Assembly (NCBI RefSeq): GCF_946902045.1
Contig: NZ_OX336253.1
Coordinates: 1,054,001-1,118,000 of the forward strand
Direction of reading: 5' to 3'
Source: Neisseria sp. Marseille-Q5346
GTDB taxonomy: Bacteria; Pseudomonadota; Gammaproteobacteria; Burkholderiales; Neisseriaceae
DNA: 64,000 bases
Shown in pieces: positions 57,463 to 64,000 of the stretch. Under the pieces are notes generated by a model that saw only the letters and a list, made by a program, of their open reading frames with translations, had not been told where the DNA came from and ran no database searches. Both the position numbers and the translations under genes were made by a program. Position 1 is the stretch's first letter. Every line of letters begins with the position of its first letter.

Positions 57463-57570
57463 ATGGCAAAGCCAATACCGAAACTTAATTTCCATACAAA
57501 ACAATCTATTATAGAAAAATCCCTTATTTTTTTAATTTTGCTATTGATAATAGTTATTATTAGCGTATAA
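57463..57570 (+). CDS. Possible 35-aa single-span membrane peptide
   Basis: ATG 57463 encodes a basic N-half (MAKPIPKLNFHTKQSIIEKS) and then one hydrophobic helix of about 15 Leu/Ile/Val residues to the C-terminus. It resembles small tail-anchored peptides or type I toxins in layout. There is no clear ribosome site, and a terminator lies immediately upstream, so evidence is limited. Confidence 0.25.
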   Translation: MAKPIPKLNFHTKQSIIEKSLIFLILLLIIVIISV

Positions 57571-57817
57571 TCAAAACCACTCGGAAGACGTCCTAATCCG
57601 AGCCATTAAACGACAGATTTTATCCCCCTCTTCCCCATTATCTCTTGATACTCGGAGTGCGCATATACGAAACATACCTGTTCCCCTTTATATCAGATAC
57701 TCAAAACCGAAAAACATGAAACCCACTGCCGATACAGTGGGTTTCGTGTTTTTTGGCGTTCGGTTTATCAGGCTTTGCCGGCTGCTTATCAGGCCATCTG
57801 AAACCGAATAGACCTGA
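57571..57817. other. Spacer between micro-ORF and SPOR gene
   Basis: No further coding frame. A strong bidirectional terminator sits at 57713-57756. Confidence 0.4.
57713..57756. terminator. Bidirectional intrinsic terminator
   Basis: GAAACCCACTG, six bases, CAGTGGGTTTC, A-rich on the left and TTTTTT on the right. Confidence 0.85.
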
Positions 57818-58660
57818 TTATCGGCAGGTTTTCATGTTCAACTTGCCATAACGGCCGACAATGTTTCTGATGTCTTGGGCATCGCGCTCATCAACCGCCA
57901 TAAAGACCACGGTCATGCGCGCTACGCTCAAACCGGTATCGGGTGCGCTTCTGTCTTCCTGCTCAACAATGCGCGCACCGCCGAAACCTGCGCTGGACAA
58001 GCGTGAAATCAAAACTTGGGCGGAAGAGCGGCTGCGTGTTACGTCAATGCTGATTTCGCCGTTGTGGATGCTGCCGCTAAAGCCGCGGCTGCCCAATGCA
58101 TCAAGCTGGGCGGAAGTGTCGCCGTCGGCAGGCAAGACCACGCGGAAGGTTTTGGAAGAAGTTTCGCCACCGGATGCGCCGTTGCGTTTTTCGATACTAC
58201 GGCTGGCTGCATGAGGCCATTTGCCCAACAAGCCTTTGATGCGGTGGTAATCGTCTTCATCCATCACCACGGTGGCGCTGCTGGTACACAAGCGTTCCAC
58301 GCCGGCCGCGTCCATCTCTTCTTCGGCGGCGCGGCGTTCTTGCGCTTCTTTCTCGCGGCGCATTTTTTCTTTTTTCTCTTTCAACTGCTGCGCTTCTTGC
58401 TTTTTACGCAAGGCTTCCGCTTCTTCGGATTCAGGTTCTGCCATAATCAGGCCGTCTGATTCATCCGCCACCCAATCGGGTTGCGATGCCTGCTGAGGCT
58501 CGGCTTTAGGCGCGTCCAAAGAAGACGGGCGCAATAATTCGTGCGTGCCGCCTTCCAAAGCAGATTCGAGTTTGGCGGTTTTATGTTGTGTCCGATAGGC
58601 AACCATGCTGCCAAAAACAATGATGTTGAGTGCGACCAAGACCGCAAACAGCCATTTCAT
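57818..58660 (-). CDS. SPOR-domain membrane protein
   Basis: 280 aa. One N-terminal membrane helix (about 3-21), a Pro/Ala and then Glu/Lys/Arg-rich coiled linker (about 75-115), and a C-terminal SPOR-like domain (about 165-235, SKTFRVVLPADGDTSAQLDALGSRGFSGSI..). SPOR domains bind denuded septal peptidoglycan, so a division-site role is plausible. It lies 15 bases behind birA/coaX, the end of that operon. Confidence 0.8.
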   Translation of the reverse strand: MKWLFAVLVALNIIVFGSMVAYRTQHKTAKLESALEGGTHELLRPSSLDAPKAEPQQASQPDWVADESDGLIMAEPESEEAEALRKKQEAQQLKEKKEKMRREKEAQERRAAEEEMDAAGVERLCTSSATVVMDEDDYHRIKGLLGKWPHAASRSIEKRNGASGGETSSKTFRVVLPADGDTSAQLDALGSRGFSGSIHNGEISIDVTRSRSSAQVLISRLSSAGFGGARIVEQEDRSAPDTGLSVARMTVVFMAVDERDAQDIRNIVGRYGKLNMKTCR

Positions 58661-58675
58661 GATGCGCTTTCCTTT

Positions 58676-60436
58676 TTATTGTCCGTTGCGATGGGCAATC
58701 CAATGCAAGAGCCCGTGAATCACGAGATTATCGACGATTTTCACTTGATTGTCATGAACGAATGACTCCGGCAGCGCCTGCACGACCCTGGCAGCGCCGC
58801 CGCCCGTGATAATAATATCGACCGGTTTGCCCTCGCCCGTTTTGTCTTTCAGACGGCCATGCATAATCATCAACGCGCCGCAAACGGCATCCATCATGCC
58901 ACTGGCAATGGCATTCGGCGTTGTGGTTGGGAACGGATATACCTTGCCGATAGGGCGGTTGAGGTTGGCGGTTTTGAGCGCCATCGCCTCTTTCATTAAG
59001 TGGAAACCGGGCATGATGGTGCCGCCGAGATAATGATTGTCTTCCGTCAGCGCGTCGGTGGTTACGGCGGTACCGCAGCTGACGACGACGCAGGCGTTTT
59101 GCGTAAAGCGGCGGCTGCCCAGCGCATTAAACCAACGGTCGGAACCATGCTCTTCAGGGCGGCGGTAATGGTTGCGGATACCCAAAGCCTGCGGCATGGA
59201 AGACAGCCATTCGACCGGACGGGTTAATTGTTCTTCCACCATCGCTTTTTTTACCGAACCGCACACGGCGCAACCGACAATCTTCACATCTTCATCGGCA
59301 AATTGCAGCCATTCTTCACCCAGCTGGGTCAAATCACGATACGGTGCGCGGCCGACTTCGGAAAATGTGCCGTTCTCCACCCACGCCCATTTCAACTGAC
59401 TGTTGCCGCCGTCCAGCAGCAAAAAGCGTTCCGGCTTGGCGACGGCAGGTTGTGCCGGGCGGTTATCCGGGCGCAAGCTGATCTCGCCGCTGACAATGGT
59501 TTTCTCGCCATTGTCGGTCAACAAACGCAACGCGCCTTGCGCATCCACGCCTTTAACTACGCCTTCGTGTACAACGCATCCTTCCTGAAGCAGCAACACA
59601 GGCCTGCCTGTGTCACGGTTGGCGGCATTGTATTCGCCGATACATGACGCAAATCCGTTTTGCGCGTATTCGTTCAACAGCGCATCGAGTTGCGCCAACA
59701 CTGCATTTAATAAAGTTTTGACACTTACGCCCTGCTTAGAGGCCGTCTGAAACAAGGCCTGCACGGAAGTGGCGTTTTCAACTTCTTTCGGCAATACAAA
59801 ATTAATGCCGATGCCGATAACAGCGACGGTTTTATTCTCGACCCGCGCCGTTTCAATCAAAATACCGGCCAATTTCTCGTTGGCCACGACCAAATCGTTC
59901 GGCCACTTGATATTTACGTCCAAACCGATATCGGCAAGCGCACGGCGGCAGGCCAATGCCACCACCAACGCCAGCGAACCCAGCTCATACTGCGGCTTGT
60001 CAAACGCCCAGCCCAAGCTGAACATCAGACATTCGCCCTGTCGGTTGACCCAGCTTCTCCCTTGCCGTCCGCGTCCTTTGGTTTGGAAATGCGCCACGCA
60101 CAATGCCTTATGCGCCAAATCTGCCGACTGACGCGCCAATGCCATGATTTCATCGTTGCTGGACGAACATTCGTGTTTCAACTGCGCACGAAAACCCTGT
60201 TTTCCGGCCATTTGTTGCAGAGACTCCTCGGCAAACACAGCCAAAGGACGCACCAAGCGCCATTGCCCGTCATGCTGGCGCAGTAAACCGCGGATATGGC
60301 CCGGCATCTGCTGCCAGAATCCGTTTAATTGTTGCGGCTTCATCCCGACCACACGCGCCAACTGAGAAACGTGTTGCGGCAGGCCGTCTGAAAGCGCGGC
60401 GAGCAAGGCCCAATGGCGGCTGTTCAAATCCGTCAT
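58676..60436 (-). CDS. birA/coaX: Bifunctional biotin--[acetyl-CoA-carboxylase] ligase / type III pantothenate kinase
   Basis: 586 aa fusion. The N-terminal winged helix (about 1-65) is followed by the biotin ligase domain with [13 protein letters not shown] (about 118-130) and [11 protein letters not shown]-terminal BPL domain follows. CoaX begins about residue 339 ([15 protein letters not shown]), with [26 protein letters not shown] and [10 protein letters not shown]. It biotinylates AccB and makes 4'-phosphopantothenate, tying two cofactors of fatty acid synthesis into one chain. ATGA overlap with hldC upstream. Confidence 0.95.
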   Translation of the reverse strand: MTDLNSRHWALLAALSDGLPQHVSQLARVVGMKPQQLNGFWQQMPGHIRGLLRQHDGQWRLVRPLAVFAEESLQQMAGKQGFRAQLKHECSSSNDEIMALARQSADLAHKALCVAHFQTKGRGRQGRSWVNRQGECLMFSLGWAFDKPQYELGSLALVVALACRRALADIGLDVNIKWPNDLVVANEKLAGILIETARVENKTVAVIGIGINFVLPKEVENATSVQALFQTASKQGVSVKTLLNAVLAQLDALLNEYAQNGFASCIGEYNAANRDTGRPVLLLQEGCVVHEGVVKGVDAQGALRLLTDNGEKTIVSGEISLRPDNRPAQPAVAKPERFLLLDGGNSQLKWAWVENGTFSEVGRAPYRDLTQLGEEWLQFADEDVKIVGCAVCGSVKKAMVEEQLTRPVEWLSSMPQALGIRNHYRRPEEHGSDRWFNALGSRRFTQNACVVVSCGTAVTTDALTEDNHYLGGTIMPGFHLMKEAMALKTANLNRPIGKVYPFPTTTPNAIASGMMDAVCGALMIMHGRLKDKTGEGKPVDIIITGGGAARVVQALPESFVHDNQVKIVDNLVIHGLLHWIAHRNGQ

Positions 60437-60936
60437 TCGCCTCCTCCGGCTTCGCGGATTTTCGCTAATGTTTTGGTGGTCGAAGTCTGGTGTAAAAACG
60501 GAATCGAAAATACTTTGCCGCCGCGTGCAAACGTCTCGGCCGCACCGACAATCTTATCCACAGGCCAGTCGCCGCCTTTAATCAACACATCGGGTTTGAC
60601 CATTTCAATCAGCGCGGCAGGCGTATCGTCATCAAACCATGTAACCAAATCCACGCTCGCCAATGCCGCTGCCACTGCCGCACGGTTTTCCAAAGGATTA
60701 ATCGGACGGTCGTTCCCTTTGCCCTGACGGCGCACCGAAGCATCGGTATTCAACGCCAATACCAAAGCCGCACCGGCCGATCGCGCCTGCGCCAGATACG
60801 TTACATGGCCCCTATGGAGAATATCGAAACAGCCATTGGTAAACACCAGCGGACGGGGCAATGCCGCCAAACGCTCCGCCAGCTTTTCGGGCGGACAGAT
60901 TTTGGATTCAAATTCTGGAGCTGACCATTCGGACAT
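60433..60936 (-). CDS. hldC: D-glycero-beta-D-manno-heptose 1-phosphate adenylyltransferase
   Basis: 167 aa; the adenylyltransferase half of HldE as a free protein (RfaE domain II). [18 protein letters not shown] carries the HxGH nucleotidyltransferase motif. [24 protein letters not shown] and VLIKGGDW follow, and HQTSTT lies near the end. It makes ADP-heptose for the LOS inner core. Stop and the birA/coaX start overlap by four bases. Confidence 0.95.
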   Translation of the reverse strand: MSEWSAPEFESKICPPEKLAERLAALPRPLVFTNGCFDILHRGHVTYLAQARSAGAALVLALNTDASVRRQGKGNDRPINPLENRAAVAAALASVDLVTWFDDDTPAALIEMVKPDVLIKGGDWPVDKIVGAAETFARGGKVFSIPFLHQTSTTKTLAKIREAGGGE

Positions 60937-61164
60937 GATGCGGTTCCTTTGGGAATGAAACAGAAAATAATCGGGGTATTATAAAGGATAACGGCGAAAC
61001 GCCATAAAAAGATACCGAACGGTATAATATTTGTGCTTGACTGCGTATTCATTGATATTTGATAACACAGCAAACGCCATTTTTGCCGATGCCATGATGA
61101 AACGGTTTGATAAATACTTTTTTGAAACCCAATTAAATCTGAAGTAAAATTCGGGTATAAACGG

Positions 61165-61191
61165 AAAAAAGCCTGCATACAATATGCAGGC
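61165..61191 (-). terminator. Terminator of the tRNA cluster
   Basis: Minus-strand GCCTGCATA, three bases, TATGCAGGC followed by TTTTTT, eight bases past the tRNA-His CCA. Confidence 0.9.
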
Positions 61192-61198
61192 TTTCATC

Positions 61199-61275
61199 TG
61201 GGGTGGCTGATGGGGCTCGAACCCACGACAACTGGAATCACAATCCAGGGCTCTACCAACTGAGCTACAGCCACC
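61199..61275 (-). tRNA. tRNA-His (GTG)
   Basis: Minus-strand cloverleaf of 77 bases including encoded CCA. The extra 5' G(-1) pairs with C73 as required for HisRS. Anticodon GTG lies in the loop TTGTGAT between CTGGA and TCCAG. Confidence 0.97.
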
Positions 61276-61283
61276 GTAAAAAT

Positions 61284-61360
61284 TGGCACGCCCGACAGGA
61301 ATCGAACCTGTAACCCCCGACTTAGAAGGTCGGTGCTCTATCCGGTTGAGCTACGGGCGC
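61284..61360 (-). tRNA. tRNA-Arg (TCT)
   Basis: Minus-strand 77-base cloverleaf with CCA; acceptor GCGCCCG / CGGGCGT, anticodon loop CTTCTAA (TCT), T-loop GGTTCGATTCC. Confidence 0.97.
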
Positions 61361-61387
61361 TCATGCCGATTCGTGCTAAGAATTTTG

Positions 61388-61465
61388 TGGTCGGGGCGGT
61401 GGGATTCGAACTCACGACCCTCTGCTCCCAAAGCAGATGCGCTAACCGGGCTGCGCTACGCCCCG
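61388..61465 (-). tRNA. tRNA-Pro (TGG)
   Basis: Minus-strand cloverleaf with CCA; acceptor CGGGGCG, anticodon loop TTTGGGA (TGG), T-loop AGTTCGAATCC. First of the three co-transcribed tRNAs. Confidence 0.97.
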
Positions 61466-61666
61466 ACTGAAGACCTGAACTATACAGACCCTTTTAAACC
61501 CGGTCAACACCTACTTTGCTTTATTTTTTCATTTTTTGATTATCTTATTATTTTTAATCGTTATTTATTTTTATACTTCACAATCAGGGCCACTCTTTTG
61601 TGTCAGGCCGTCTGAAAAATGCGATAATTTAAACGCAATATTTATCCCTATTGAGGAGGAAAAATC

Positions 61667-62518
61667 ATGGCTGCACAACTTATAGACGGAAAAAAAATCT
61701 CCCAGCAACGCATCGAGGCGGTTGCGCAGGCGGTAAAAGCGCGTCAGGAAAAAGGTTTGCACACGCCTTGCTTGGCGGTGGTATTGGTTGGCGACGACCC
61801 TGCCAGCGCGGTTTATGTACGCAATAAAAAACTGGCCTGCCAAAAAAGCGGCATCGAATCGCTCTCTTATGAGCTGCCGTCTGAAACCACGCAAGACAAT
61901 TTGCTGAAACTGGTGGACGAATTGAACGGCGACCCTGCCGTCGACGGTATTTTGGTGCAACTGCCGCTGCCGGCACATATCGACAGCCAAGCGGTTTTGG
62001 AGCGTATCGAGCCGCATAAAGATGTGGACGGTTTCCACCCTTACAACGTCGGCCGCCTGGTCGTCAAAATGCCGCTGATGCGCCCTTGCACACCCAAAGG
62101 CGTGATGACTTTGTTGGAAGCCTACGGCATCGACCCGAAAGGCAAAAAAGCGGTCGTCGTCGGCGCGTCCAATATTGTCGGCCGTCCGCAGGCGTTGGAA
62201 TTACTGCTGTCCCGCGCGACGGTAACCATCTGCCACAGCGCCACGCAAAACCTTGCCGATGAAGTTGCCGCCGCCGATATTTTGGTGGTCGGCGTGGGCA
62301 TTCCGAATTTTGTTAAGGGCGAATGGGTCAAACCCGGCGCCGTCGTTATCGATGTGGGCATCAACCGCTTAGACGACGGCAGCCTGTGCGGCGACGTGGA
62401 GTTTGACGTTGCCAAAGAACGCGCCTCCATGATTACGCCCGTTCCCGGTGGCGTCGGCCCGATGACGATTGCCACTTTATTGGAAAACACGGTACACGCG
62501 GCCTCATTGCACGATTAA
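61667..62518 (+). CDS. folD: Methylenetetrahydrofolate dehydrogenase / methenyltetrahydrofolate cyclohydrolase FolD
   Basis: 283 aa. Interconverts 5,10-methylene- and 10-formyl-THF with [23 protein letters not shown] holds the catalytic Lys (about residue 56). [22 protein letters not shown] and the dinucleotide loop [15 protein letters not shown] (about 167-181) are conserved. GAGGAGGAAAAATC gives a strong ribosome site. Confidence 0.97.
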   Translation: MAAQLIDGKKISQQRIEAVAQAVKARQEKGLHTPCLAVVLVGDDPASAVYVRNKKLACQKSGIESLSYELPSETTQDNLLKLVDELNGDPAVDGILVQLPLPAHIDSQAVLERIEPHKDVDGFHPYNVGRLVVKMPLMRPCTPKGVMTLLEAYGIDPKGKKAVVVGASNIVGRPQALELLLSRATVTICHSATQNLADEVAAADILVVGVGIPNFVKGEWVKPGAVVIDVGINRLDDGSLCGDVEFDVAKERASMITPVPGGVGPMTIATLLENTVHAASLHD

Positions 62519-62534
62519 TCGCTGTCATTAAGTT

Positions 62535-62566
62535 AGGCCGTCTGAACATGGTTTTTCAGACGGCCT
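62535..62566 (+). terminator. DUS-pair hairpin after folD
   Basis: AGGCCGTCTGAA and TTCAGACGGCCT, eight bases apart. Confidence 0.55.
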
Positions 62567-62602
62567 GACCTGTTTTTTTGCTTTTTACCTTATTGGCTTC
62601 AC

Positions 62603-63676
62603 ATGTCCTTACTCTCTTCCCACACCGACAACCCGACTTTCCGCAACGCTTCCTATATCCTGATGGGCTTGGCTTTGCTGATTGTCTTGCACTACCATTT
62701 GCTGCCGCTGCTGCTGTCGGTTATCCTGACCTATATCTTTATTACGCGCACCAACGGCGTCATCCTCAAGCTCCGCCGCCGTGTTTTGCCGCGCAACACG
62801 CGGCTGCATAAATCGCTCAATGCGCACAATATCAACCTGATTTCCACCACGCTGACGCTGGCCATCGTGTTCAGCATCATCACAATGATGTCTTTAGGCA
62901 TTTACCACCTGATACACGGCGGCCATGTCGGCTTTATGTTGTCCAAGCTGGCGGCGATTTTGGAAGACACCAAAAACAGCCAAGACCTGCCTGCGGCCAT
63001 TCTCAATATGCTGCCCAACAATATGGCCGAAATCAAAGCCTCGGTAATCAAGCTGATTGAAGAATACCGCGCCGCGCTGACCCGCATCAGTAAAAACAGC
63101 ATCACGTCCTTCGTGTACATCCTCATCGGCATCATCATCGGCGCCATGCTCAGTTTCCACCGCCTGAAAATGCGCAAAAACCGCCACAAAATGCCGCAGT
63201 TTAAAGCCGAATTGGTGCACCGCATCGTCAATTTTGAAACCAGCTTTGAACGCGTGTTCCTCGCCCAAGTCAAAATCTCGCTGATCGACACCTTCCTGAC
63301 CGGCCTGTACCTTTACTTGGTTTTGCCGCTGTTCGGCGTTGACCTGCCGTTTAAAATGACCGTCCTGATCGTCGCCTTTATCGTCGGCCTGATTCCGGTG
63401 GCGGGCAACCTGATTTCCAACACCATCATCATTATTTTGAGCCTCGGCGCATCGCTTTACGTCGCCCTCGCCTCGTTGGTTTTCCTCGTTGTCATCCATA
63501 AACTTGAATACTTCCTCAACGCCAAAATCATCGGCTCGGAAATCGAATCCAGCGCATGGGAATTGCTGGTGGCGATGGTCGTCTTTGAACGCATTTTCGG
63601 CATCGGCGGCATCATCGTCGCGCCGGTTTATTACGCGTATCTGAAAAACGAATTGAAACTGCGAAAATTGATTTAA
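62603..63676 (+). CDS. AI-2E/PerM-family transporter
   Basis: 357 aa, about eight membrane helices: clusters at 15-55, 75-100, 145-165 and 210-345. The PerM family pattern GLIPVAGNLISNTIIIILSL is near residue 265. The region around KLEYFLNAKIIGSEIESSAWELLVAM is the conserved C-terminal block. Some members export autoinducer-2 or act as Na+/H+ antiporters; substrate unknown here. Confidence 0.8.
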   Translation: MSLLSSHTDNPTFRNASYILMGLALLIVLHYHLLPLLLSVILTYIFITRTNGVILKLRRRVLPRNTRLHKSLNAHNINLISTTLTLAIVFSIITMMSLGIYHLIHGGHVGFMLSKLAAILEDTKNSQDLPAAILNMLPNNMAEIKASVIKLIEEYRAALTRISKNSITSFVYILIGIIIGAMLSFHRLKMRKNRHKMPQFKAELVHRIVNFETSFERVFLAQVKISLIDTFLTGLYLYLVLPLFGVDLPFKMTVLIVAFIVGLIPVAGNLISNTIIIILSLGASLYVALASLVFLVVIHKLEYFLNAKIIGSEIESSAWELLVAMVVFERIFGIGGIIVAPVYYAYLKNELKLRKLI

Positions 63677-63697
63677 TCAGTTGCATTTATACACATC

Positions 63698-63740
63698 AAA
63701 GGCCGTCTGAAAACAACAATCGGGTTTTCAGACGGCCTTT
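63698..63740 (+). terminator. DUS-pair terminator after the AI-2E-family gene
   Basis: AAAGGCCGTCTGAAAAC, nine bases, GTTTTCAGACGGCCTTT. Confidence 0.7.
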
Positions 63741-63805
63741 GCTTTACCTTTTCTTACACTTTACGGCATAATGGCAGCCACGCATTTCTAGAAGAAAGAT
63801 AAACA

Positions 63806-64000
63806 ATGTCAACCAAAACCCCATCCCTATTCGGCGGAGCGATGATTATCGCCGGTACGGTTATCGGCGCAGGCATGCTTGCCAACCCGACCGCCACGTC
63901 CGGCGTATGGTTTACCGGCTCGCTGGCCGTGTTGCTGTACACCTGGTTTTCCATGCTCTCCAGCGGCCTGATGATTTTGGAAGTTAACACCCATTATCCG
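63806..64000 (+). CDS. Aromatic amino acid transporter (HAAAP family), 5' part
   Basis: The first 65 codons before the window edge. The start SLFGGAMIIAGTVIGAGMLANP is the characteristic first helix of Mtr/TyrP/TnaB-type tryptophan or tyrosine permeases, followed by a second helix (LAVLLYTWFSMLSSGLMILEVN). AGAAAGATAAACA precedes the ATG. The exact substrate needs the missing part. Confidence 0.82.
   Translation, partial: MSTKTPSLFGGAMIIAGTVIGAGMLANPTATSGVWFTGSLAVLLYTWFSMLSSGLMILEVNTHYP

Overview
The window is chromosomal DNA of a Neisseria species. The neisserial DNA uptake sequence (DUS, GCCGTCTGAA) occurs throughout, often as inverted pairs behind genes where it doubles as a terminator. 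The gene content is also neisserial (BirA-CoaX fusion, LpxL1-type acyltransferase, fetABCD, dapD/aat/fur/bamE). Most copies carry the AG extension (AGGCCGTCTGAA) rather than ATGCCGTCTGAA, which points to a commensal of the subflava/flavescens/mucosa side of the genus rather than gonococcus or meningococcus. The species call is an inference. I see no transposase, prophage, CRISPR array or rRNA operon.

Layout. 0-10.6 kb: MscS-type channel, a DXD glycosyltransferase, oligopeptidase A, HemJ-like protein, CYTH protein, UbiG, a cytochrome c lipoprotein, GIY-YIG protein, a LysR regulator divergent from an NAD(P)-binding reductase (with a decayed partial copy behind it), and a DUF924 protein. 10.7-18.3 kb: mnmE, then a roughly 1-kb spacer that is not empty. 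It holds three tandem minus-strand micro-genes for 34-35 aa peptides (two intact, one frameshifted) and a twin palindromic operator-like repeat. rmuC, a GT8 glycosyltransferase, dapD, aat and fur follow. 18.5-27 kb: bamE-dapB, prmA, gyrB, queA, and accB-yqaE-accC.

27-34.6 kb is an accessory iron-uptake locus: a TonB-dependent siderophore receptor, FhuC-, FhuD- and FhuB-like ABC transporter parts, and a divergent fhuF broken by one in-frame amber codon. A chimeric remnant of avtA lies at its left edge. The locus contains several AGGTCGTCTGAA (mucosa-dialect) uptake sequences, suggesting import from another Neisseria. 34.8-38.9 kb: catalase flanked by two micro-ORFs, then groES-groEL behind a sigma-32-type promoter. 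39-48 kb: a second iron system, fetA-fetB-fetC-fetD, with the ABC ATPase separated from the permeases by an O-acyltransferase and an FmdE-like protein.

48-64 kb is mostly housekeeping: avtA, a truncated porin, a nitrilase-family amidase, ruvC, lpxL1, an AT-rich spacer ending in a candidate structured RNA, a DnaQ-like exonuclease, prmC, tldD, a DUF4189 protein, a SPOR protein, birA/coaX, hldC, a tRNA-His/Arg/Pro cluster, folD, an AI-2E-family permease and the start of an aromatic amino acid transporter.

The least explained items are the micro-peptide array with the twin operator behind mnmE, the structured RNA candidates at 30.65 and 52.8 kb, and the patchwork history of the fhu locus.
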